Shown one piece after another: positions 24,679 to 32,592 of a stretch of 64,000 nt of DNA. Under the pieces are notes generated by a model. The model was not told the origin of the DNA, did not search any database, and was given only the letters and a program-made list of their open reading frames with translations. A program made the translations under genes and the position numbers. The stretch's first letter is position 1. The number at the start of each line of letters is the position of its first letter. Source of the stretch: an uncultured Flavobacteriales bacterium (GTDB lineage: Bacteria > Bacteroidota > Bacteroidia > Flavobacteriales_G > Salibacteraceae); the NCBI GenBank assembly GCA_943788725.1, contig CALSRJ010000003.1, positions 1 through 64,000 on the forward strand. Direction: 5' to 3'.

Positions 24679-25803
24679 CTATTGTTCAATCATCAATTCT
24701 CTGATAACAGCATCCGCCAGCAGCCACTTAGAGGGCTCAATCGAGAGTCTGCCTCGCTGATGTTGGAGTGCATCACCGAGCGGTCCTTGCAAAGAATCCG
24801 CCGATTGGAGAATGGCCTTGCCATGCGCGTCGGGTAGAAGACTTAAGTCAACTCCATCCGAACGCCGCAGGCCTGTCATGAGGAGTTCATTGCTGCGATC
24901 TCGGTCAGTGAGCACTTCTTCTTCCCAATAGCCTTCACCCTTTTCGAGCGCTCGAATGTATGCTGGATTATTGGAGACATTCCATCTCCTTTTATTCACT
25001 CCGTCAAAGGAATGGGCAGCGGGGCCTATTCCTAAATAAGCCTTACCCGACCAATAATTGCTGTTGTGAAGGGCGTGTTTTCCGCTCTTTCCAAAGTTGG
25101 ATATTTCATAGTGCTCCCATCCACCGTCTTCTAGTTTTCCATGTAAGAAGAGGTATTCTCGTTCGATCGTATCATCTTCCTTCTCTGTGATTTTTCCCTT
25201 GGTCACCAAATGGTGCAATGCGGTTCGCTCTTCAACGGTTAAGCAATACGCGCTGATGTGATCGGGATTGAGCAGAATCGCCTTTTGAACGTTGCTCTGC
25301 CATTGCTCCATGGTCTGGCCTGGAATGCCGTAGATGAGGTCGATGGTCAAACTTTTGAATCCTGCTTCCCTTGCTGCGCGTATACACTCTTCAGCTTCAG
25401 CAGCATTGTGCGCGCGGTTCATCATTTGCAGATCACGCGCTAAGAAGCTTTGAATCCCAATGCTCAAGCGATCGATTCCCAGCGAACGCCAATGCTTAAG
25501 GTTTGCTTCGGTATGATCGTCCGGATTTGATTCTAGCGTGACTTCTTTGACTTGGGCAAGGTCAAAGGTTGCGTGCAGTTTTTCAAAAATGCTCGCGAGT
25601 TCTTCTTGGCTTAAGATCGATGGAGACCCTCCTCCAAAATACACGGATTCTACGGGTCCGCTGAGTTCTTCACTCCGTTGTTCAATTTCCTGAAGCAACG
25701 ACCGAACGAGCTTACTGCGCAATGCTTGATTCGTAGAAAAATGAAAGTCGCAATAAGTGCACGCTTGCTTGCAAAAAGGAATATGGACGTAGATGCTGGA
25801 CAT
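24679..25803 (-). CDS. hemW: Radical SAM heme chaperone
   Basis: 374 residues from the ATG at 25803, which overlaps the upstream stop as TGATG (a TTG three bases earlier is less likely). The N-terminus IYVHIPFCKQACTYCDFHF holds the CxxxCxxC motif for the 4Fe-4S cluster, plus the conserved Phe and the extra Cys typical of HemW rather than HemN. Further signs: VYFGGGSPSIL, LESNPDD, GIDRLSIGIQSF, LTIDLIYGIPGQT and the C-terminal HemN_C domain starting near ELLMTGLRRSDGVDL. HemW binds heme and inserts it into respiratory enzymes in the cytoplasm or at the membrane, which fits the nearby heme-copper oxidase genes. Confidence 0.92.
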   Translation of the reverse strand: MSSIYVHIPFCKQACTYCDFHFSTNQALRSKLVRSLLQEIEQRSEELSGPVESVYFGGGSPSILSQEELASIFEKLHATFDLAQVKEVTLESNPDDHTEANLKHWRSLGIDRLSIGIQSFLARDLQMMNRAHNAAEAEECIRAAREAGFKSLTIDLIYGIPGQTMEQWQSNVQKAILLNPDHISAYCLTVEERTALHHLVTKGKITEKEDDTIEREYLFLHGKLEDGGWEHYEISNFGKSGKHALHNSNYWSGKAYLGIGPAAHSFDGVNKRRWNVSNNPAYIRALEKGEGYWEEEVLTDRDRSNELLMTGLRRSDGVDLSLLPDAHGKAILQSADSLQGPLGDALQHQRGRLSIEPSKWLLADAVIRELMIEQ

Positions 25804-26837
25804 CAATCCACCGTTGTCTTCAATTCGGATTGCAAAGCTTGATGAAGCATGCGGTTTTCAGTCACTGCAACACTGAGTCGAAGTGTGTTGAGCGTCTGCA
25901 TCACGCTGGCAAATGATGCGTGATAGAAATGCATGACTTCCCACGAGTACACCATTCCATTCGAGGTTTGATCCTGAAAGCTGTACAAGGAATCAATCAT
26001 GCTTTGCGTTTCTAGATTTTCTGTCAGGCCTTTCATGGCGGCAGCATACTCGGTTAGTTTTATGCGCAGTGAGAAGGCCGAATATTCGTCCTGGGTTGGA
26101 CTGGCAGGGTCGTATCCAATAAGGATCTTGGTTGGGATATCGTAGTTGTCCTTCGCCCAAACGTCGTTCGCTGAAGCATAGGATTCTATACTGGGCGATT
26201 GTCCGAGGCAGCCAGTGATGATCAAGTTCTGAAGACGTTGAATGTAGTCTACCATTGCTGCAGAGTGCCGGGAGATCTCTGACCATTCCTTTGTCAATGA
26301 GTCGTTGGCATTAAATTGTGCGCGGAGCGCTTCATTGGATAGCATCATGGCTTCTTCACTCTGCTGAATCATCGCATCATTGTGTTCTATGGCCACGAGA
26401 AAGTCTCGACTCCAATTCAGTGCCCAGCCGAAAAATACTAGGGTCATAGCGAACATGAATCCGAGCATGCTCCAGCTTTGCTTGTACTCCTTCGCCTCCA
26501 TCGCCCGTACAATCATGACGCCAATGGCGAATGCGAGCAACGTGTTTCCAACCACCATCATCATTCCGCCGCCTGGCCAATGTTGGATCTTGAAGAGCAT
26601 TCCCAATAAGACAAAGACCCCCGTGACTCCAAGCACGATTCCTTCGATCATACCCAGTGTGGATGTGCGCTTGGTGATGCGATGAACGATGAACATCGGC
26701 ATGAAAGCCATGACCAGAAGACTCACAGATAAGACAATGAGCAATCCGCCGCCCGGCCAATACTGAATTTTGAAGAGGCTCCCTATCAAAAGAGGAATCA
26801 AGCCTATGTACCCAATGATCCTTGTGGCTTTGTCCAT
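25803..26837 (-). CDS. GldL-like membrane protein with duplicated hairpin and soluble domain
   Basis: 344 residues from the ATG at 26837 (MDKATRIIGYIGLIPLLIGS). Two consecutive copies of a transmembrane hairpin carry the GldL motif (K-I-x-x-W-P-G-G): LFKIQYWPGGGLLIVLSVSL and LFKIQHWPGGGMMMVVGNTL. A fifth membrane segment (WSMLGFMFAMTLVFFGWALN) is followed by about 200 residues of helical soluble sequence that resembles the N-terminal helical part of GldM in style. GldL and GldM form the proton-driven motor of T9SS/gliding. This protein is not the standard GldL (one hairpin, cytoplasmic tail) and is not next to gldK/M/N, so it is a paralogue of unknown role. It is translationally coupled to hemW. 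Confidence 0.75.
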   Translation of the reverse strand: MDKATRIIGYIGLIPLLIGSLFKIQYWPGGGLLIVLSVSLLVMAFMPMFIVHRITKRTSTLGMIEGIVLGVTGVFVLLGMLFKIQHWPGGGMMMVVGNTLLAFAIGVMIVRAMEAKEYKQSWSMLGFMFAMTLVFFGWALNWSRDFLVAIEHNDAMIQQSEEAMMLSNEALRAQFNANDSLTKEWSEISRHSAAMVDYIQRLQNLIITGCLGQSPSIESYASANDVWAKDNYDIPTKILIGYDPASPTQDEYSAFSLRIKLTEYAAAMKGLTENLETQSMIDSLYSFQDQTSNGMVYSWEVMHFYHASFASVMQTLNTLRLSVAVTENRMLHQALQSELKTTVD

Positions 26838-26915
26838 GAAGTTTACTTTTTTAGGTTTAGCACGAAGATGCCCGAAATTTAGAAACAATCTATGTGGCAT
26901 TTTGGGCCTGCTGAA

Positions 26916-26923
26916 TACATTTG
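26916..26923 (+). promoter_or_regulatory. -7 promoter box for ctaB (TACATTTG)
   Basis: A perfect TAnnTTTG ten bases before the ctaB ATG at 26934, in the gap to the divergent GldL-like gene. It argues against a longer ctaB frame starting at 26892, which would begin upstream of the promoter. Confidence 0.55.
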
Positions 26924-26933
26924 CAACTCTCGA

Positions 26934-27818
26934 ATGAAAGCGCGTTCCGCCTCCATAGCCATAAGCCTTAAGTCAAAAATCACTGACTATGCTCAACTCA
27001 CTAAGATGAGATTGGCATCGCTGGTGGTGTTTAGTGCTCTTACAGGCTATTTTTTCGCCGTCAGCTTTTCGGATGCGGTTTGGTTGGATATCCTGTTCCT
27101 TGTGGTCGGTGGCTTCATGGTGACAGGTTCTTCGAATGCGTTCAACCAAATCATTGAGCGAGATTTCGACAAATTGATGAAACGCACCGCAGAACGTCCT
27201 ATTCCTGACGGACGCATGGAATCGGCGGAGGCATTCATGCTGGCTGGTATCCTTGGGATTACTGGCGTGGTGATTCTCTGGTTTGGACTTAACCCGCTTT
27301 CTGGATTGCTCGGCACGCTCGCGCTCATTCTTTATGTTGCGGTGTACACTCCACTCAAGCGGAAAGGACCTATTGCTGTTTTTGTAGGTGCTTTTCCTGG
27401 AGCTATTCCACCGATGCTAGGGTATGTGGCAGCCACCAATGACTTTGGTTTGATTCCGGGAGTGTTGTTTGCCACCCAGTTCATTTGGCAGTTTCCTCAT
27501 TTCTGGGCGATTGCTTGGAAGGCAGATGATGACTACACGAAGGCGGGTTTCCGATTGATGCCGTCTGCATCTGGAAAAAGCACGACCTCTGCCTTTTACA
27601 TTCTGATCTACACCATCTTCCTGATACCAATCAGTCTTTTCCCGATCATTTTTACCACGGGCTCTGCATTGGTGATGACGCTAGTGGCACTGGCAGGACT
27701 GGGGTTCACGTGGTATGCCATCCGGCTGTTTAACACTAAGTCGGATTCGGCCGCGCTTAAACTCATGTTTGCATCCTTTGTTTACTTACCAATTGTACAG
27801 TTGTTATACTTGATTTAA
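26934..27818 (+). CDS. ctaB: Protoheme IX farnesyltransferase
   Basis: 294 residues, a UbiA-superfamily prenyltransferase with eight to nine membrane segments. It adds a farnesyl group to heme b to give heme O for heme-copper oxidases. The aspartate-rich substrate site is clear: NAFNQIIERDFDKLMKRTAE followed by RPIP, the N-x3-D-x3-D-x2-M-x-RT-x2-RP pattern of CtaB. The second loop reads WAIAWKADDDYTKAGFRLMP. The start at 26934 is chosen because of the promoter just upstream. It opens the cytochrome oxidase block; the next gene begins seven bases after its stop. Confidence 0.93.
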   Translation: MKARSASIAISLKSKITDYAQLTKMRLASLVVFSALTGYFFAVSFSDAVWLDILFLVVGGFMVTGSSNAFNQIIERDFDKLMKRTAERPIPDGRMESAEAFMLAGILGITGVVILWFGLNPLSGLLGTLALILYVAVYTPLKRKGPIAVFVGAFPGAIPPMLGYVAATNDFGLIPGVLFATQFIWQFPHFWAIAWKADDDYTKAGFRLMPSASGKSTTSAFYILIYTIFLIPISLFPIIFTTGSALVMTLVALAGLGFTWYAIRLFNTKSDSAALKLMFASFVYLPIVQLLYLI

Positions 27819-27824
27819 ACGAAG

Positions 27825-28409
27825 ATGGAAACATACATGACACCAGAAGAAGCAAGAGCCGTTAAGGCGAAAACAGCAAAACCAATGCTGTGGGTAGGGA
27901 TCGTAGGAATCGTAATGCTCTTTGCGGGAATGACCAGCGCGTACATCGTGCGACAGGCGGAGGGAAATTGGCTTTATTTTGACTTACCAGACACTTTTTA
28001 CAGCAGCACGGCTGTAATCATCGCCAGCAGCTTGACGATGGCGGCCGCTCAATTTGCGATCAAGAGAAATCAATTGAATCTATCCACGATCATGTTGTTG
28101 ACCACCCTTGTGTTGGGTTTGGTCTTTGCTTGGCTCCAGTTTAAAGCATGGGGTGAATTGGTAGATGCTGGTGTCTATTTCGCGGGAAGAGAAAGCAACG
28201 CGTCAGGTTCTTTTCTGTACGCACTTTCTGGCCTTCACTTGGCGCACTTAGCGGGCGGATTGATCGCTTTGGTCTTCACTTCTGTGAAGTCAATTTTGAA
28301 AAAATATTCAGCAGATGATCACACAGGCATCGGGGTAGCTGGTACGTACTGGCATTTTCTTGATATCCTTTGGATTTACTTACTGCTATTTTTAGTCTTT
28401 ATTCGTTAA
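27825..28409 (+). CDS. Heme-copper oxidase subunit III-family protein (short)
   Basis: 194 residues with five membrane segments. The pattern of subunit III is visible: MLFAGMTSAYIVRQAEGNW early, and SGLHLAHLAGGLIALVF, TGIGVAGTYWHFLDILWIYLLLFL at the end (the HFLD/W element is the family hallmark). It is the first of two tandem subunit-III-like genes, the usual arrangement in Bacteroidota caa3/cbb-related clusters. Subunit III helps proton uptake and stabilises the oxidase; no metal ligands are expected. It is tightly linked to ctaB. Confidence 0.88.
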   Translation: METYMTPEEARAVKAKTAKPMLWVGIVGIVMLFAGMTSAYIVRQAEGNWLYFDLPDTFYSSTAVIIASSLTMAAAQFAIKRNQLNLSTIMLLTTLVLGLVFAWLQFKAWGELVDAGVYFAGRESNASGSFLYALSGLHLAHLAGGLIALVFTSVKSILKKYSADDHTGIGVAGTYWHFLDILWIYLLLFLVFIR

Positions 28410-28450
28410 CATTGCATCCGAAATCCTACTAACATTTTTTAAACCCAATC

Positions 28451-29143
28451 ATGGCAGGAGAAGCAACACAAGCTTTTGACAAGGCGGAACTCTGGGGAGG
28501 AGGTCGCTCCCCATTCAGCGTGAGTTATGGTAAAATGATGATGTGGTTCTTCCTCATCTCAGATGCGCTCACATTCGGAGGATTCCTCTCCGCATTGGCA
28601 TTTCAGCGTCACCACTTAGCTGATGCGTGGCCCATTACGGAAGAAATTTTCTTCCACTTTCCCTTAACGCATGCTCACTTGCCGCTGCTTTACGTGGCCT
28701 TGATGACGTTTATTCTCATCATCAGTTCTGTGACCATGGTGCTGGCTGTGGAAGCCGGGCATCGCATGGATAAGCGCGGTGTCGTGAAGTGGCTGGCATT
28801 TACCGTTGTAGGTGGAGCCATTTTCTTAGGCTCTCAAGCTTGGGAGTGGTATACCTTCATTTCTGGTCCTGATGGATTATGGTCGACCGCTGCAGATAAT
28901 GCATCGCTGACTTCGAACCCTTATGGCCCTCAACTCTATGCAGATTTCTTCTTCTTCATCACTGGATTCCACGGTTCACACGTACTTTCTGGAGTGATCT
29001 TAAACTTGATTGTTTTGATCCGTGCGATTCAAGGATGGTATGACAAGCGTGGGCACTACGAAATGGTCGAGAAGGTTGGCCTTTACTGGCACTTCGTTGA
29101 CCTCGTTTGGGTCTTCGTATTCACCTTCTTTTACTTGATCTAA
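28451..29143 (+). CDS. Cytochrome c oxidase subunit III
   Basis: 230 residues with about six membrane segments. Family signs: SYGKMMMWFFLISDALTFGG, SSVTMVLAVEAGHRMDKRG, GSQAWEWYTFI, FFFITGFHGSHVLSG and GLYWHFVDLVWVFVFTFFYL. The GxHGxHV and YWHFVDxVW motifs are diagnostic. The enclosed GPDGLWSTAADNASLTSNPYG loop faces the periplasm. It follows the shorter subunit III gene by 41 bases. Subunits I and II are not in this window, so they are encoded elsewhere. Confidence 0.92.
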   Translation: MAGEATQAFDKAELWGGGRSPFSVSYGKMMMWFFLISDALTFGGFLSALAFQRHHLADAWPITEEIFFHFPLTHAHLPLLYVALMTFILIISSVTMVLAVEAGHRMDKRGVVKWLAFTVVGGAIFLGSQAWEWYTFISGPDGLWSTAADNASLTSNPYGPQLYADFFFFITGFHGSHVLSGVILNLIVLIRAIQGWYDKRGHYEMVEKVGLYWHFVDLVWVFVFTFFYLI

Positions 29144-29165
29144 TCTTTATCAACCTATTCACGAC

Positions 29166-29549
29166 ATGGAAAGAGACGACATCATAGAATACTCACTTCA
29201 CGCTCATCATAGCGAGGAAGAGGGCAAGAAGATCAGAAAGAACATCATGATGGTGACACTGATCCTCAGTGTGATCACGACGGTTGAAGTACTGGTTGGT
29301 GTGTATTGGAAAGATTGGTTCAGCAGCAGTGCCACGGCATGGGAAATCATTAAGTATTCCTATATCATCCTTACCTTGATTAAGGCAGGTTACATCGTGA
29401 TGATTTTTATGCACTTGGGAGATGAGCGCAAGTCTTTGCGCAACGTGATCCTCATACCTTACGCCATTTTCATTCTCTACTTACTTTTCATCCTCTTGAC
29501 AGAGTCTAACTTCATTTACACAGTGAAGCATCTCCTAGGATGGGTGTAA
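29166..29549 (+). CDS. Cytochrome c oxidase subunit IV family protein
   Basis: 127 residues with three membrane segments (MMVTLILSVITTVEVLVGVY, IIKYSYIILTLIKAGYIVMIFMHLG in part, and IPYAIFILYLLFILLTESNF). The KAGYIVMIFMHLGDE stretch is the recognisable core of the caa3/quinol-oxidase subunit IV family (COX4_pro). It likely helps assembly or CuB incorporation. The N-terminus is acidic and His-rich (SLHAHHSEEEGKK). It ends the oxidase subunit block and is followed by a terminator-like hairpin. Confidence 0.9.
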   Translation: MERDDIIEYSLHAHHSEEEGKKIRKNIMMVTLILSVITTVEVLVGVYWKDWFSSSATAWEIIKYSYIILTLIKAGYIVMIFMHLGDERKSLRNVILIPYAIFILYLLFILLTESNFIYTVKHLLGWV

Positions 29550-29572
29550 TTTTAAGCACAACTCAACAAATC

Positions 29573-29604
29573 AGGCCTTTGAGTGTTATTCAAGGGCCTT
29601 TTTG
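29573..29604 (+). terminator. Terminator-like hairpin after subunit IV
   Basis: A 10-bp stem AGGCCTTTGA/TCAAGGGCCT (one G.T pair) with a seven-base loop and a following T run lies between the subunit IV and SCO genes. It may give partial readthrough, since no clear promoter is seen before the SCO gene. Confidence 0.7.
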
Positions 29605-29614
29605 ATGACCGATT

Positions 29615-30268
29615 ATGCGCAAGGGATTCTTTCTTCTTCTTATACTGCTATTCCCCTCGATCATCTATTTGCTGTTCTCGTTGGGGAAGCATAACGTGGA
29701 GAAAATTCGATCTTTCGGGACCTATAGCATAAATGTGGAGGGAGATACCGTTTACGCCCCGGTTCCGGACATGATCTTTATGGACCACAATGGAGCCGTA
29801 GTGCATTTCGATGACTTACGCGGGAAGCCTGTAGTGCTTGATCTTTTCAATTTTCCTTGCGATGACCCTTGCCGGAAAAAAGGTGTGACGCTCGTCAATT
29901 ACCTGAACGAATTGCCAGAGCGAGAGAAATGGGTGGTGTTAAGCCTCTCCATGGAGCCAGGGGTTGACGCAGCTGAATTGCTTGCGATGGAGCAAGCTCA
30001 TCTTCCAGAGATGACCAATTGGTATTTCGCGGCAGCCGAAGATGGAGAGGAGCTGGCGCAGTTCTTAGACTATGTCTATGTGCAGACGGGAAAGGTGAGG
30101 TCTTTAGAAGAATTGCCCGGAAAGGACTTCGCTTTGATTGACCAGCAAGGGGTGATCCGTGCTTATTTCGATTCTAGGATCTACAAGGAGAACCGTAAAC
30201 TGGAAGACGCCGTCAAATTGCTTTTACAAGAACCATTTCTGACATGGAAGGAACAGGAAAAAAAATAG
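29615..30268 (+). CDS. SCO1/SenC family copper chaperone-like protein
   Basis: 217 residues with an N-terminal membrane anchor (GFFLLLILLFPSIIYLLFSL) and a periplasmic thioredoxin-fold domain. The SCO metal motif is FPCDDPCRKKG (CxxxC), preceded by DLRGKPVVLDLF. The distal His that completes the copper site in SCO proteins is usually in a D-H-x-x or DHS context; here DFALIDQQGVIRAYFDSRIY follows the fold and I do not see an unambiguous His, so copper transfer is uncertain and a thiol-disulfide role is possible. Position after the oxidase genes supports a role in CuA assembly. Confidence 0.83.
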   Translation: MRKGFFLLLILLFPSIIYLLFSLGKHNVEKIRSFGTYSINVEGDTVYAPVPDMIFMDHNGAVVHFDDLRGKPVVLDLFNFPCDDPCRKKGVTLVNYLNELPEREKWVVLSLSMEPGVDAAELLAMEQAHLPEMTNWYFAAAEDGEELAQFLDYVYVQTGKVRSLEELPGKDFALIDQQGVIRAYFDSRIYKENRKLEDAVKLLLQEPFLTWKEQEKK

Positions 30269-30777
30269 TGAGTTCGAATCGCTTCATTTACAGTATAGCA
30301 GCTGCGCTGGCGGGGGCGGTCGGATTGATTTACGTAACGCCAAAATTTGTGGTAGAACAAGGAGCGCTTGATTTTCTACCTACCCTCAATGCTTCAATAA
30401 ACGCTGCAGTAAGCCTTCTGCTGATTCTTGGAGTATTCTTCATCAAACAAGGAAACCGCAGGGCGCATCAATTCGCGATGACCTCCGCTATTGTGCTAAG
30501 TGCCTTGTTCTTAATAAGCTATGTGCTGTATCACACCACCCACGAGAGTACCTCATATGGGGGTGAAGGTTTGATTCGGTACGTGTACTTCTTCATTTTG
30601 TTGACGCACATTGTCTTGGCCATCGTCATCGTTCCTCTGGTGTTGATTTCCTTTAGCCGCGCCTTGTCTGAACGGTTCGATCAGCACAAAAAGATCGCTC
30701 GAATCACCTTTCCACTTTGGTTGTACGTTTCAATTACAGGAGTTGTGGTCTACTTGATGATCTCTCCTTTTTATTGA
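30244..30777 (+). CDS. DUF420 membrane protein
   Basis: 177 residues with about five membrane segments: YSIAAALAGAVGLIYVTP, AAVSLLLILGVFFIK, MTSAIVLSALFLISYVLYHT, VYFFILLTHIVLAIVIVPLV and LWLYVSITGVVVYLMISPF. The conserved histidines of DUF420 are visible (NRRAHQFAM, YVLYHTTHE, FFILLTHIVL). DUF420 (CtaM-like) proteins are found beside heme-copper oxidase genes and are needed for oxidase maturation in some bacteria. The start at 30244 overlaps the SCO gene by 25 bases; a GTG at 30268 would remove the overlap. Confidence 0.85.
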   Translation: MEGTGKKIVSSNRFIYSIAAALAGAVGLIYVTPKFVVEQGALDFLPTLNASINAAVSLLLILGVFFIKQGNRRAHQFAMTSAIVLSALFLISYVLYHTTHESTSYGGEGLIRYVYFFILLTHIVLAIVIVPLVLISFSRALSERFDQHKKIARITFPLWLYVSITGVVVYLMISPFY

Positions 30778-30790
30778 ACTAGATGCATAT

Positions 30791-30798
30791 TACCTTTG
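30791..30798 (+). promoter_or_regulatory. -7 promoter box (TACCTTTG)
   Basis: A perfect TAnnTTTG thirteen bases before the ATG at 30812, in the 34-base gap after DUF420. Confidence 0.45.
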
Positions 30799-30811
30799 TT
30801 TTTACTTGGTT

Positions 30812-31048
30812 ATGAAGCAACTCTTGATTTTTGCGTTTTTAATGCTCGTATTGGTATTCGCAGCGGATGCACAGTGCAGCATGTGCAGTGCAGTTGTGGA
30901 GTCTAGTCAAAAGACCGGTAGCGAATTTGCAGAAGGTCTAAACGGAGGGATACTCTACTTGATGGGCATTCCCTATGCCTTGTTGGTCTTTATGGGTATA
31001 CTTCTTTTTAGAAAACTCAACCGAGACAATACCGAAAGCGAAGCTTGA
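30812..31048 (+). CDS. Small exported CxxC membrane protein, unknown function
   Basis: 78 residues from the ATG at 30812 (a TTG two codons earlier is less likely). A signal peptide or first membrane helix (LLIFAFLMLVLVFAADA) ends right before QCSMCSAVVESSQKTG, giving a CxxC pair at the start of the mature part. A short linker with GLNGGILYLMGIPY leads into a second helix and a charged tail (FRKLNRDNTESEA). I do not know a named family; my recollection is that similar small proteins sit after oxidase-assembly genes in other Bacteroidota. A CxxC on the periplasmic side beside SCO and DUF420 suggests metal or thiol handling, but that is inference. Confidence 0.75.
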   Translation: MKQLLIFAFLMLVLVFAADAQCSMCSAVVESSQKTGSEFAEGLNGGILYLMGIPYALLVFMGILLFRKLNRDNTESEA

Positions 31049-31122
31049 ACGGTCGCATTGAAACGTTTATCACCGTTTAGTACCGCTCATCTCATTTCGA
31101 TCGTTCGACTTTTATCCCTGCA

Positions 31123-31130
31123 TACATTTG
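31123..31130 (+). promoter_or_regulatory. -7 promoter box for the TolC-family gene (TACATTTG)
   Basis: A perfect TAnnTTTG ending only four bases before the ATG at 31135, implying a leaderless or nearly leaderless transcript. Confidence 0.5.
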
Positions 31131-31134
31131 TACC

Positions 31135-32550
31135 ATGAGGAATTTCCTTTTAGCGGTAGCCGTCCTGAGCATTTCGTGTAGCTTACCAGCGCAGCAGACG
31201 TTCACACTTCAGCAATGCGTTGAACAAGCCTGGGCGAATAATTTACAGATAAAGCAAAACGAGCTTTCCATTGAGGCCAATGAATCTCAGCTGCAAAGCT
31301 CTAAAGCAAATGTGTTTCCGAATGTGAATGGTTTCGCATCGCACAATTATAACTGGGGTCAGCGTATTGACCCCTTTACCAACCTGTTTGCTACAACACG
31401 CGTTCAGAGTAATTCTTTTGGCCTCTCTTCCAACGTAACCTTGTTCAATGGGCTGCAGAATTATCAAAACATCAAGTCACAAGAAGCGGGATTGGAATCG
31501 GTTAAGTACGATCTCGAGACCCAGAAAAACAACATTGCCTTGAGCGTTTCTGCTGCCTTTCTGCAGGTGCTCTTGGTGGAAGAATTGATCATTTCAGCAG
31601 AAGAACAAGTGACCATTTCTAAGAATCAATTGGATCGGGTCAAAAAGCTGGTGGAAGCGGGAGCATCCAACATTGGAGTGCAGTACGAGTTGGAGGCGCA
31701 ATTGAGCAGAGATAGGTCAACACTGACGCAGCGGCAGAACGACTATCAATTAACACAGCTTCAATTGAAGCAGTTTATGATGATGCCGGCTGATGAGGCG
31801 CTTTCGTTGGTGAAGCCGGATATTGAAGCAGATAGTACGATCCGGCTTGAGAAGGCTGCAACCGTTTACAGTTATGCAGAAGGAGCAATGCCTGAGATCA
31901 AGAGCGCAGAGTTTTCACTGTTGAGTTGGGAGAAGCAATTGCAAGCCACGAAAAGTGGGTACTATCCATCTTTGACATTAAGTGGGTCGATAGGCTCGGG
32001 ATATTCAGGTTTAAGGACGACGGTTGAGAGTGTGACCCAAACCGGCACTCAGGAAATAGGTTATACTGCAAGTGGTGAAAGCGTGCTCACTTCTACCTTT
32101 GACGCGAACCTCGTAAAAGTTCCTTTTGGTACGCAGCTCAATGACAACTTCAATCAGTTTGTGGGCTTGAGTCTGAGCGTCCCGATCTTCAATCGCTATT
32201 CAGTGAAGAATCAAGTAAAGCAAGCAGAGGTAAATCGAACGATTGCTGAGCTCCAACTCGAACAAGAAAAGCAAGGCCTGCGCCAGCGGATTGAATCAGC
32301 TAGAACGGATGCAGTTGCCGCCCGTGAGCTTTACAAAGCGAACCGTGAGGCGTTGAAATCTGCCCAGAAGGCATTCGAATTTGCCGAGAAGCGCTTCGAG
32401 GCGGGTGCGAGCAATGTGCTTGAGTTCAACAATTCGAAAAACAATCTTCGGCAGGCTGAAGCGGAAGCCTCTCGTACCATGTACGATTATGTATTCAAGA
32501 CGAAGGTCCTGGATTTCTACATGGGCAAGCCGCTTGGATTTGAAGGTTGA
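31135..32550 (+). CDS. TolC family outer-membrane efflux protein
   Basis: 471 residues with a signal peptide (MRNFLLAVAVLSISCSLPAQ) and two OEP repeats. First repeat: FTLQQCVEQAWANNLQIKQN, then NGFASHNYNWGQRIDPFTN and LFNGLQNYQNIKSQEAGLES; second repeat from about residue 255, ending RFEAGASNVLEFNNSKNNLR. The long alternating helices and beta segments match the trimeric channel-tunnel of TolC. It would form the outer-membrane exit for an RND or ABC efflux pump or type I secretion, but no adaptor or pump gene is adjacent; the next gene is tsaB. The partner must be encoded elsewhere. Confidence 0.92.
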   Translation: MRNFLLAVAVLSISCSLPAQQTFTLQQCVEQAWANNLQIKQNELSIEANESQLQSSKANVFPNVNGFASHNYNWGQRIDPFTNLFATTRVQSNSFGLSSNVTLFNGLQNYQNIKSQEAGLESVKYDLETQKNNIALSVSAAFLQVLLVEELIISAEEQVTISKNQLDRVKKLVEAGASNIGVQYELEAQLSRDRSTLTQRQNDYQLTQLQLKQFMMMPADEALSLVKPDIEADSTIRLEKAATVYSYAEGAMPEIKSAEFSLLSWEKQLQATKSGYYPSLTLSGSIGSGYSGLRTTVESVTQTGTQEIGYTASGESVLTSTFDANLVKVPFGTQLNDNFNQFVGLSLSVPIFNRYSVKNQVKQAEVNRTIAELQLEQEKQGLRQRIESARTDAVAARELYKANREALKSAQKAFEFAEKRFEAGASNVLEFNNSKNNLRQAEAEASRTMYDYVFKTKVLDFYMGKPLGFEG

Positions 32551-32592
32551 TCCTTCGTTCCCTCTTCATTTTTTCGGTACTTCGCGTCACGC

